In this document: one piece after another, positions 25,101-36,600 of the stretch
Layout: the number at the start of each line of letters is the position of its first letter
Position numbering within the stretch: the first letter of the stretch is position 1
Assembly: GCA_030789695.1 (NCBI GenBank)
Contig: CM061141.1
Coordinates: 164,329,579 to 164,393,578, forward strand
DNA: 64,000 nucleotides
Direction of reading: 5' to 3'
Origin: Scilla litardierei
Lineage: Eukaryota > Streptophyta > Magnoliopsida > Asparagales > Asparagaceae
Notes under the pieces: model-generated
Databases searched by the model: none
Seen by the model: only the letters and a program-made list of their open reading frames with translations
Told to the model about the DNA's origin: nothing
Program-made: the position numbers and the translations under genes

Positions 25101-27611
25101 ACTTGGCAACACTACTTATGGCTTACATAGTTTGTCATTCATTCTGATCATGAGGCATTAAAGCATATTGAGTCAAAGCAAACTGAATAGGAGGCATGCG
25201 AAGTGGATTGAATTCATTGAATCATTTTCATATGTGATTAAGCACAAGAAAGGTAAAGAAAATGTTACTAATGCTTTATCACATAGGTATGTTCTTCTTT
25301 CCATGTTAGATGCTAAGATCTTGGTTTTTGAGCTTATTAAAGAATTGCATGCTGATGATGTTGATTTTAGGGAAGCTTTTAGTCACTGCAAATCAAATCA
25401 GGCATGGGTTGGGACAAATTTTATTTGCATGATGGCTTCTTATTTCGAATTGATAAACTTTGCATTCCGAATTTGTCATTGCGTGTGTTATTAATGAAAG
25501 AATCACATTCTGGTGGTCTCATGGGACATTTTGGCATTGCTAAAACTTTAGGCATTCTGAATGAACATTTTTATTGGCATAGAATGCATAAAGATGTTGA
25601 TAAATTTGTGGGAAGATGCATTGTATGTCATAAGGCAAAATCTAAAGTAAATCCACATGGATTATACACCCCATTGCCTATTCCTAGTACCCGCTGGGAA
25701 GATGTCTCTATGGACTTTGTTGTAGGATTACCTAGGTCCAAAGGAGGACGCGACTCTATTTTTGTTGTGGTGGACAGATTTTCTAAAATGGCGCACTTCA
25801 TTGCATGTCATAAAGTTGATGATGCTTCTAACATTGCTAATTTGTTCTTCAGGAAAGTTGTGAGGCTGCATATAATGCCAAGAACCATTGTGTCATATCG
25901 AGATGCCAAATTCTTAAGCTATTTCTGGAAGACTTTGTGGGGGCATGCTTGGAACAAAATTATTGTTTTCTGCTACTTGCCATCCACAAACTGATGGACA
26001 AACTGAAGTTGTGAATATAACACTATCCTCTTTGTTAAGAATAATCATCAAGCAGAACTTGAAGAACTGGGAGGAGTGTCTGCCACATGTGGAGTTTGCT
26101 TATAATAGAGTTGTTCATTCCACTACTAAGTTCTCACCCTTTGAAATTGTTTGTGGATTTAATCATATTGCACCTATTAACTTGATTCCTCTACCTTTGC
26201 AGGAAAGAGCTAATATGGATGGAAAGGCACATCAGAATATCGAAAGAATGACTTAAAAGTATATAGATCGTGTTAACAAAGGAAGAAAGCGGGTGATTTA
26301 TGAGCTTGGAGATTTGTTGTGGCTACATCTTAGGAAAGAAAGGTTTCCTAATAAAAGGAAGTCCAAACTCATGCCTAAAGGAGATGGACCTTTTCGAGTC
26401 CTTGAGAGAATCAATGATAATGCTTACAAGCTTCAACACCAGGTGAGTATGGCGTGAGTGCTACTTTTAATGTTTCTGACTCTCTCCTTATTTTGGTGCA
26501 GATGTTGAAAAGTCGAGGACGACTCCTTTTCAGAAGGGGGAGGATGATGTGAACCAGCCATCAAATTACAAACTAAAGACCTAATTCTAAGTGAAGGCCC
26601 AATGACAAGAGGAAGGCTAAAAAGAATGCAAGATGCAATTGGGGCCCAAGTAGAAGCATTGCTGGCCCAAGCAAGTTGTGCTAAAAAGAAGCAAATGAGG
26701 CCTTAATCTTGCTAATCCAAGCCCAAGAAAATTAAGGCCCAATATAGGAGTGCAACTAATAATTCTGAATTATTGGAAAATATGAAGAGTCATGTGCAAT
26801 CAATACTTCAGAATTCATGGGAGAATATCAAGAGTCATGGAGAAGATCAAGAGCCATATCATTAAATCTGAATTCATGGGGAGATGAAGATACATACCTT
26901 TAAATCTGAATTCATGGGGAGATGAAAAGCCATACCACTAAATCTGAATTCATGGGGAGATGAAGAGCCATTAGTTCTCATTAATTAGTGAGTCTTTTAA
27001 GTTTCCAAGCTCTACCTATAAATAGAGCATGCAATCCTTTGTAACAAGCATCAATCAGATTATCAATTTAGAATTTGAATGTTTTCTCGTTGTGTGAGTT
27101 TCCATCTTCTTTTGCTCTTGTGAAACCTTGCCTTGTCAATCTTCCTAATAAGAATGGTGATCCAAATTTGCAAAAGCCCACAATTCGTACTTCAACCCAA
27201 GTGCGTTGATATGTGGATTGGTTAAACTCGTGTTCGTGGTTGGGAAGTGCTCTGAGTAGTAGGTCGCGTTCCTATAACGTTGGTTGGCTATTTGCATTTG
27301 TCAGGTCAGTGAACCATCTTTATCTAGAGCTTACCACTTTTTTTTCTTTCTCTAAGTCTGGAGTGTGTGCTCATATCCTTCTTTATAAGTATGTTTCGAG
27401 TTCCTTGAATAACCTACGCCGTGAAGATCGGAAAATCTTACTGGTTTCACTTCAGCGTGAGAGAAAGTTTGTGAGCTACATGGCAAGGGGGTAAGGACGA
27501 TGTAGGCTTACAGATGCCGAAGTTTCCGATGCCCAAGTTTCCGTAGCACGGCGTTGCCTACGAGCACAGGGGGCAAGTGCAAGACGTTGATGCAAGAGAG
27601 GGGGAGAGACG

Positions 27612-27652
<41 letters not shown>

Positions 27653-30600
27653 TGGTATGGGGAGAAAAATGAAGAAAGAAAGAAAAGATAAGAGGAGAGA
27701 GAGATGAGATTTTAGGAAGAAGGTCGAGTCGGGCATATAGCGGGTTGCGGGTTTTCTTGACAGTTTTGAGTTAGAAATGGGCTTAGAAAAATTTATAAAA
27801 ATACAAAAAAAATCATAGAAATTTCATTTGCATTTTAAAATATTTTAGCACCTAAAAATCCATGAGGATGGGTGAGGGGCATTACAACGAGCATCACTAG
27901 TTTTATGAATCTATCAAGTCAAATCCACATTAGGAAAGTGCATATGCATATACAATCGCATGCTTGGATGTGTACTATACCGAGACAGTAATTTATTTGT
28001 CTTACTCACAAGTTCACAATTTGGGAATAATATATTGTGGGTTAAAAGTTAAAAATTTGCTAAATATTTTGGAGAATTTTGTAATTATCTGGTAACATTT
28101 CGGCACTAGCTTGTGTTACAACTAGTCCTACTATTTTTATTTAAGCCAAGAATGCCATAGTATGTATTTTGAAAGGGGCTAATACATTACAATTGATGAA
28201 ACATGGTATTGTTTTGATACATCTAGGGCTTTTTAGAGATAAAAAGGGATTTTTATGAATAAGAAAGATAAAAATGGGATTTTTATAATGAAACGTAGAT
28301 CTGAAAGCAATCTACGCTAGCTACAATAATAGATTTAGAGCTAAATTAATCTAAGAAAGATAATCAACTCACAAAATATCAAGGGTTTAGAAAAAGTAAA
28401 CTCACGCAATTCTTCGATGATCCACTAGGGCCGGTCGGCCCCTTGCTTTAGGGGGGAATTAGTGAATTGTTCATTTACGAAACAACCCCCTTCTTAGTCA
28501 CGAAACTACAAGTTTGCCCCCGGGCCTGTAGTGGACCCGAGCCGCCTTCTCCTTTGGTAGACCTGCACCCGTGTCGCGCCCTCTGTGAGATCCCGCACCT
28601 CCCGCGCCCGCGCCGCATCATTACGCCCCCCCAAAGTGCCACCTTGTCCTCAATATTGAAGTCTGGAAACTGGTCTCGTATCACCTCACGGGACTCCCAT
28701 ATAGCTTCATAGTCCGACAATCCTCGCCATCTGATTAGCACTTCTTGTCTCCCTTCTGCGTTCTGCTGAACACCGGTCAACTCCTGTGGCTCAAGCAACA
28801 CCTCCATGTCATCTGTTAGAGTGGGAGGGAGAGTGGGTGAGAGAGTGTGGTCCCCAACTGCTCGCCGTAATTGCGATACATGGAATACTAGGTGGATGGT
28901 GGATATAGCAGGTAACTTCAGACGATACATCACCTTTCCGATCTGAGCAGTAATCTTAAATGGCTCATAGTAGCGGGCCGCCATCTTCTCATTGCTCATA
29001 TGGGCCAGTGTCTTCTGTCTGTAAGGTCGTAGCTTGAGGTACACCCGATCCCCTATGACAAACTGTACGTCTCTCCTATGTCCATCTGCTTTAGTTTTCA
29101 TAATCTGTTGGGTCCGTAGTAAGTGTCTTTTCAGCTCCTCCAAATATCTGCCCTGCTCATCTAGATGCTCCTCAACTTGTGAAACTGGAGTGGTACCCCT
29201 ACTGTAATGGATCAACTGGGTTGGGTCCCGCCCATACAAGATGCGAAACGGGGTGCGCTGTGTCGCCGAGTGGTATGACATGTACCAATATTCAACCCAT
29301 GCTAACCACCTGGCCCACTGCATCGGTGAATCTGAAGCAAAACACCTCAAGTAAGTCTCCACACTCCTATTCACCACCTCGGTCTGTCCATCTGTCTGTG
29401 GGTGGTAGGCTGTGCTCCTCAACTTAGTCTCTTGAACCTTGAACAGCTCCTACCAAAAACTGCTCATGGATACTTTATCTTGATCTGAAACTATGGAAGC
29501 GGGGAAACCATGCAAGCAGACCACCTTCCTCATGAAAGCTGTAGCTACAGTTACCGCTGTATAGAGATGTCTCAATGGCATGAACTGTGCATACTTGTTG
29601 ATGCGGTCTACCACTACTAGTATAGAATTGTAGCCCTCCGATCTTGGTAGCCCCTCGATGAAATCCATACTGATGTCTTCACACACCTTCTCTGGAAGGG
29701 CCAGTGGCTGTAGAAGCCCTGTTGGAGCCATTGCCAAATACTTGTGACGCTGACAGACGTCACACTCTGCTACCATCTTAGCGATGTCTCGTTTCATGCA
29801 TGGCCAGTACAGCTCCTTAGACATCCTCCTATATGTTTGATGTATCCCCGAATGTCCCCCTATGGAGCTGCCGTGGAACTCCTGAAATATCATCGGACTA
29901 TGCGTGGACCCTCGGGGTATCACCAGTCTCCTTAGTAAAGCAGTCACTGTCCGCTCATGGTGTAAGCTAGAAATTCTACTGAGCCTTGCTGCAGTGCCTC
30001 CCGTATCTGCGCCAACCCCATATCGGCCTCAATCTCTCTGTCTAAAGGCTCCCAGTCTAGTAAGACCGGCACGGAGATGTCTGCCACCTTTGCTGACTCA
30101 TCTCTGCGAGACAAAGCATATGCTGCCTTGTTCTCCAACCCTGGCCTGTACTGTACCTTAAATGTGTAATGGACCGTTTGGAGAGCCATTTTTGATGCTT
30201 TTCGGTGATCATGCGCTGCTCCAATAAATATTTCAAACTCATCTGGTCAGTCCTCATAATAAATCTTATCCCCAGTGAAGAAGGCTGCCACTTCTGAATG
30301 GAGATCATAGTCACCATCAATTCCCACTCATACATTGTTTTCAGTCTGGCTCGTGCTGACAGAGTCTGACTGAAATTCGTTACTGGCATCCCGTCCTGCA
30401 TCAGCACCACTCCCAACCCATGTCCTAAGCGTATGTGTCTATCACAAAGGGACTGCTGCAATCTGGTAGCGCTAACACTGGCATGGTCGTCATCGCCTGC
30501 TTCAGGGCCTCAAATGCCCTGTTGGCCTCCTCGCTCCCACTGAAAACTGTCCTTCAACTGCTCTGTCAGTGCCTATGCTATCGAGCTGTATCCCTGCACG

Positions 30601-33600
30601 AATTTTCTGTAATATCCCGTGAGGCCCAAGAAGCCCATTAGGCCCTGTAGTGTGGTCGGTAGCGGCTAGTCTAACATCACTGCGATTTTCCCCGGTCTAT
30701 CGCCACCCCCTCCGCTGATACGATGTGCCCCAAATACTCTACATGTGACTGTCCAAAAAGGCATTTCTTTCTATTGGCACAAAGCTGATGCTCCTATAAC
30801 TCGTGCAGAACTGCCTATAAATGCACTGCTCCTATAACTCGTGCAAAACTGCATGTAAATACCCCACTTGCTCCTCCACACTGCAACTGTAGATGAGTAT
30901 GTCGAAAAATATCAGGACAAATCTCCGTAAGTAAGGTCGAACATCTTCTTCATCAAGGTCTGGAATGTCGATAGAGCATTCGTCAAACCGAACGGCATGA
31001 CGAGAAACTCATAGTGCCCCTCGTGAGTCCTGAAGGCGGTCTTGGGCACGTCGGCCGCCCTCATCCGAATCTGGTGATATCCTGACTTAAAGTCGATTTT
31101 AGAGAATACTGCTGCTCTATGGAGCTCGTCAATGAGCTCATCAAGGAGCTCATCAATCACTAGAATGAGGAACTTGTCAGGCACTGTTTCCTTGTTCAAA
31201 GCTCTATAGTCCATGCAGAATCTCCAACTGTCATCTTTCTTCTTTACCAGCAGGACCGAGCTCTAAAACAGACTCACACTCGGCTGGATCACCCCTGCCT
31301 ATAACATGTCACACACCAACCTCTCGATCTCATTCTTCTGCACCTGGGGGTATCTATAAGGCCGCACACTGATGGGAGACATGCCCTCTCGCAACACAAT
31401 GACGTGCTCATGATCTCTTGGTGGTGGAAATCCATGCATTGGCTGAAAGACATCCTCGTACTGGCTCAAAAGCTGCTCTATCGCCGGTGTCACCAACTGT
31501 GCCTGATCCACACTTTGCTCCCCTGCTGTCACCGCTTGCAACTCTACCAGGTAACCCCCTCCGGCCATGTGGATAGCTCGCGTCATGGCCTTGGAGGACA
31601 CTAAAGAACGACATAAGCTAGGGTCTCACTGTAATACCACTGTCCTCCATCCGTCCTGGTACTCCAATCTGAGCAGCTTTCAGTTAGTTTTGGTTTCCCC
31701 ATATGTCTGCAGCCATCTCATCCCCAGGATGACGTCTGTGCTCCCTAGCGCCAGAGGAAGAAAATCTGTAACAATCTGCTCCCCCTGTATTGTCACGATC
31801 ACGCCGCGACAAACACCACTGCTGGGTGTCACCTGTCCTGTGCCCAGTACTAATCCGTATCTCCCGGTGTCGCTCAGCTGCAGACTCTGCTCTCCCACCA
31901 ACCTGCTGGAGATAAACTTGTGGGTGGCCCCACTGTCGACCAACACCACCACATCCTATCCGTCCACCTCTCCCACCAATTTCATGGTGTGGTTCGGCGT
32001 AAACCCCACCACCAAATTGAAGAATATCTCTGACAGGTCCAAGTGCTGGGGCTCCTGCTCCTCCTCGTCCTCTCCAGCCTCAAGTACGACCACCCCGTCC
32101 TCCTCATTCTCATCGTTCACTATCAATATCTGGAGGGTCCGATCCCCGCAACGATGCCCTGGAGTAAATTTCTCATCACATTTAAAGCACAGTCACTTAG
32201 CCCGCTTGTCCCGAATCTCCGCCTCAGTCATCCTCCGTACATGCCCCCTGGCCGTGGCTCCGGACTCCTGTCCCTATTGCCTGCTGCAACTGCCGTAGCC
32301 CCCCTGGACAGTGGCCGCTCTCTGTCCACCTGCTGGAGCCTGCCCTCGAAAAACGGTACCTCTCCATGACCCACGGGCTCTCCTCTCAGTCTCCTGATGG
32401 TACTCTACCTTCTTTGCTGAGGTTATCATCTCTCGTAGATCTGCAGGTCTCAGCTGTCTCAGTTTGGATCTAATCGTAGGCTTCAACCCCTTCATAAAAC
32501 ACCACTCCAGAGACTCTCCTGACACTCCTCGGACTCGGCTACAAAGCGACTCGAACTTCTTAATATACTCCCTGACGCTCCACTCTTGCTTCAGTGCATA
32601 CATTCGCTCGTAAGCTCCCCCATCTTGTAGCTCGTCAAAACGCTCCAACAGGAGGGTGGTGAACTCCTCCCACGTACGAAAAGGTCGTTACTGCTGTGTC
32701 CACCTGAACCATCTCAGGACCTCTCCCTCCATGCAGACTCCTACAGCCCGTAGCCAGTCCTCCACCGGAACCACTGATACCTCGAAGTATCTCTCCACTC
32801 GGTACATCCAATCATCCGAGTCTCCTCCCTCAAAAATCGGTATCTTCAGCTTCCTCAACCGAGCTTCCTCAACCGACTTTCCCCAACAAATCCTCCTCTC
32901 TCCTGCAGCTGCTCCTGACGTCTTGGCTGGAACATAGGTGGTCTGTCAGGAATGTACCACACTGCTGGATCCCGTGTACCTCCGTCTGCACCATCCCACT
33001 GTCAATCTTTCCGCTCATCTCCATGTGGATGTCCATAGTCCCCTTGATGTGCTCTTGGGGTGCCCTGAAATCCTCTCTAGTCCACTGTGACCCTCCGAAG
33101 GGCAGGGGCTGAACCGACGGGCCTCCAAGGTGCTGCTGTCGTCCTCCCTGCTGCTGAAATCCTTCCCAGAGTACCATCTGTGGCTGAAATGATGGCGTCT
33201 GAACTGGTCGGGTCCCAAACTGGGCCCACTGTGGCGCTGGAGTAGGCGGCGGGGGCTGTCTTGCCCCCAGATGGCTCGGCGGGTCCCTCGGGGGCTCGGG
33301 CGGGGCTCGGTTTCCCCCCGGAGGCTCAGCGAGGCCCCCCAAGGGGACAGCGAGGCCTGCCAGCCCCAGATTTGGGCCGGCGGGCCTCTGTCATTGCCCC
33401 AGAGGGCCGTCGAAGGCCTATGAGGGGCGGGCGGTGCTGGCTGCCCATCCTGGGGGTTCGGCGGAACCCCCAGAGGCTGCCGGAAGGGTGGGCGCCCCTC
33501 GGTGGCCGACGCACCTCCCCGTGGTGGGGAGGTGACCGGGAAGGCGTCCCGGTCCTCTCGATCTGTCGCGTTGCATTGTTCGCTTGGTAGAAGCTTTCGT

Positions 33601-36600
33601 CTTCGACATCTTCGGGAACCTCTTCGTTAAAAATCACATTTTCCCCTTTCTCGTCGACAAAGGCGGCTCCTTTTTGTCGGGATCTAGCTTTGCGATCATC
33701 GCCGCTATTTCTTGCATCATCTGGGCCTTGTTGGCCGCGACATCTTGTTAGAGGGTCTCCGTCATCTACGCGAGTTGCTCCGCCGCTTCCTTTCTCACTT
33801 CTTGGATCTCGTCGCTGTTTTTGCTTTCAAATTTCTCCAACTTCTCTTCTAATAGTTCAATCATCTCCTTGGTTCGCGTCGTCGTCATGGATCTACTGTT
33901 CTGATACCAAATTGATACGTCTATGGCTTTTTTAGAGATAAAAAGGGATTTTTATCAATAGGAAAGATAAAAATGAGATTTTTATAATGAAATGCAGATC
34001 TGAAAGCAATCTTCGCTAGCTACAATAATAGATCTATGGCTAAATTAATCTAAGAAAGAAAGATAATCAACTCACAAAATAATCTAGGGTTTAGGAAAAG
34101 TAAACTCACACGCAATTCTTCGATGATCCACTGGGGTCGGCCGGCCCCCTTGCTTTAGTGGGGAATTAGTGAATTGTTCATTTACGAAACAACCCCCTCC
34201 GTAGTCACGAAACTACATGTTTGCCCCCGGGCCCGTAGTGGACCCGAGCCGCCTTCTCCTTTGGTAGACCCGCACCCGTGTCGCGCCCTCTGTGAGATCC
34301 CGCGGCTCCTGCGCCCGTGCCGCATCATGTTTCTATTACTGGTGTTTGCAATTAGGAAAAAAGGAATTTCAAAAAGTGATGATAAATTCTCTGATGTATG
34401 TTGAATACTTTAGTGAATGCATTTAGATTTATTTCAGTATTTGCATGTCGGTCAGCTTATTGATTGTTTGCACTGTTCATTTCTGTTTCACATCATTCTT
34501 CGTTCAGCCTTCTTGGGGCAAAGTATCGTCCATATGGTGTTTATAAAGATGCCCGCAGCATTCTTGTCATTCATAACCTTGCACATCAGGTATGGTTTTG
34601 CTTGTCTTTTTTGTGCACCTTAAATTTAGATGGTGTGCTTCTACAGTCAGATTTTATTTTAAATTTCTGATTCTAGGGAGTTGAGGCAGCGTCAACCTAT
34701 CAGAATTTGGGATTGCCATCTGAGTGGTACGGGGCTTTAGAATGGGTCTTTCCTACTTGGGCAAGAGCACATGCTCTTGACAAGGGAGAGGCTGTTAATA
34801 TCCTCAAGGGAGCAATTGTGACAGCAGACCGTATTATGACAGTTAGCCAGGTAATTACTACATGTTAGGTTGCTAGTTTATTACTGTGCCTAGATATTTA
34901 ATTTAGTGCATAGAAGGAAAAGTAAGACATCAAAATATCTTGTCACCTGCTAATGTCAGGGTTACTCGTGGGAGATAACAACCATTGAAGGTGGATATGG
35001 CCTCAATGAGCTGTTAAGCAGTAGAAAAAGTGTGCTAAATGGTATGCTCATTTCTTGGATATCTTGGTTAGTACTGAACATGGCTTCTGATTAATCTTAA
35101 GAATCTAAATAATGAAAATTTCTTTACTCCCAGGAGTGACTAATGGTATTGATGTTGATGACTGGGACCCTGCAAAAGATAAACACATACCATTTCATTA
35201 TTCTATTAGCGATCTCTATGGGAAGGTATGATGAATTCCCAAACTCAAAAAACCTGTATCTACAGTTATATTAGCATCCATTTCTATTGCTCCATGGGTT
35301 ACTGAATTCTTGTGCTCCAAATGCAGATTCGGTGCAAAGCAGCACTACAGAAAGAGTTGGGCCTTGCTATCAGGCCTGAATGCCCAATGGTCAGGAATAT
35401 ACTGTTTATTAATTTATTTGGTAATTCATACACATTTTCTTCTATTTATTTTAGACTGTTTCCACAGATTGGATTTATTGGAAGATTGGACTATCAGAAG
35501 GGCACTGATCTGATCAGAATGGCTGTGCCAGAGCTTATGAAAGATGACATCCAATTTGTAAGTAACAGAATTGCTACAGTGGCATAAATATGATAACATC
35601 TTTTATAAAATGGGAAGTAACATTGCCTATAGAATTGCAAGTCTTTGTGTAAATTCGGCCAGATAAAAGTTATTAAATGATTGAAAGTCTGTATATGGTG
35701 ATTGTTGTTTATTGGAACCTTGTGATACTTTGAATTTCTCGGTTGAAAGATAGTGCAGGTGATAACCATGTCTGTATATCAGATTATTCGGTCAATATAT
35801 GGTAAAGCTGATGAGGTATGGGTTGGTTATGTGCAATCAGATTTTTTTTGAATGTCAAGTGTTTTTAAGGCAGCGGGAGGAAAGCTAAGGGTCTGACTTA
35901 TTGGACAGTTATCATCATGACATTCCAATAACACATCAGCTGATAATGTTGCCATGCAGTGTTTGTTGTTTTACATGGAAATCTACCTTTTTTGGCATTG
36001 GTAGCTTTACATTTTCTTCTGAATGTGACAAAAAAACCCAACCCACCCAGCATCAACACACATTGAGCTGATTATAGGTAAATCATTAAGGTTTATTTAA
36101 CAGGTTAGTCTATTCGATTAGATGGTATTTGAAGATATCAAGTTTAGATGGTCGTCTATACATTAATGTTGACTGCTTACATATGTGAGAAGTGTCTTGA
36201 GATTCAGCTTGAACAGTAGCAGATATTGTTGGGATATTGAGACCCACTCTAGTGGAGTTTTGATGATGTTCACAAATGATATATGTGTTGATAATTTAAT
36301 TCAAGTGTGTAGGTTGAAAACAATGTGATGAACGATATAGTAATGCCATGGATAAGCTAAAATGTGGAGTAGTTCAAAATGAAGACTTGGAAGCCATCAT
36401 TGTGGAGTCAACTTTAGAGTCAAGGCATGACACAAGTAAAGACTTAATCAAGGACTCGAAATCAAGACTTGATGGACCAAGACAAGAGAATGAAACTCAT
36501 GAATTCAAGAGTGTGTATATTCTAAGCTAGAAGTCTTATTTTGTTAAAGTCAATATCATGGAGCTACATACTCATAAAAATCTTTGAAAAATGTTTTTAA

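Larger units (their letters stand above)
20485..27454 (+). mobile_element. Ty3/gypsy LTR retrotransposon A, complete but defective (6,970 bp)
   Basis: Two LTRs of about 0.9 kb flank gag and pol in + orientation. The LTRs start TGATGTGAACC and end GGTTTCACATCA (5') or GGTTTCACTTCA (3'). A primer-binding site resembling initiator tRNA-Met (TTTGGTATCAAATCC, 21387-21401) follows the 5' LTR. A purine tract (CAGAAGGGGGAGGA) precedes the 3' LTR. The flanks GCGTA (20480-20484) and GCGTG (27455-27459) are the 5-bp target duplication with one change. Pol order is protease, RT, RNase H, integrase, so the element is gypsy-type. No chromodomain was seen after the integrase. Many stops and frameshifts make it non-autonomous now. 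Confidence 0.92.
28215..34327 (-). mobile_element. Ty3/gypsy chromovirus-like retrotransposon B, complete but defective (6,113 bp)
   Basis: The element lies on the minus strand with LTRs 28215-28620 and 33913-34327. The 5-bp target duplication TGTTT is perfect (28210-28214 and 34328-34332). On the minus strand a primer-binding site TTTGGTATCAGAAC (near 33910) follows the 5' LTR, and a purine tract with GGGGGGG precedes the 3' LTR (near 28628). It encodes gag with zinc knuckle, protease, RT, RNase H, integrase and a C-terminal chromodomain, so it is a chromovirus. Stops, frameshifts and a damaged RT active site show that it is inactive. It ends 180 bp before the SSI exon 5 acceptor. Confidence 0.93.
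9740..34507 (+). other. SSI intron 4, giant (24,768 bp), transposon-filled
   Basis: The donor GTATGT at 9740 and acceptor TTCGTTCAG ending at 34507 join a GT|C valine codon in phase 2 and restore the SSI sequence [14 protein letters not shown]. The same intron is normally short in SSI genes I know of. At least 15 kb is accounted for by two gypsy retrotransposons and several MITEs, each listed separately. Confidence 0.93.

Noticed and set aside
31567..32298. 243-codon frame on the plus strand
   Set aside because: It is the antisense shadow of the gag and protease of element B, which read properly on the minus strand.
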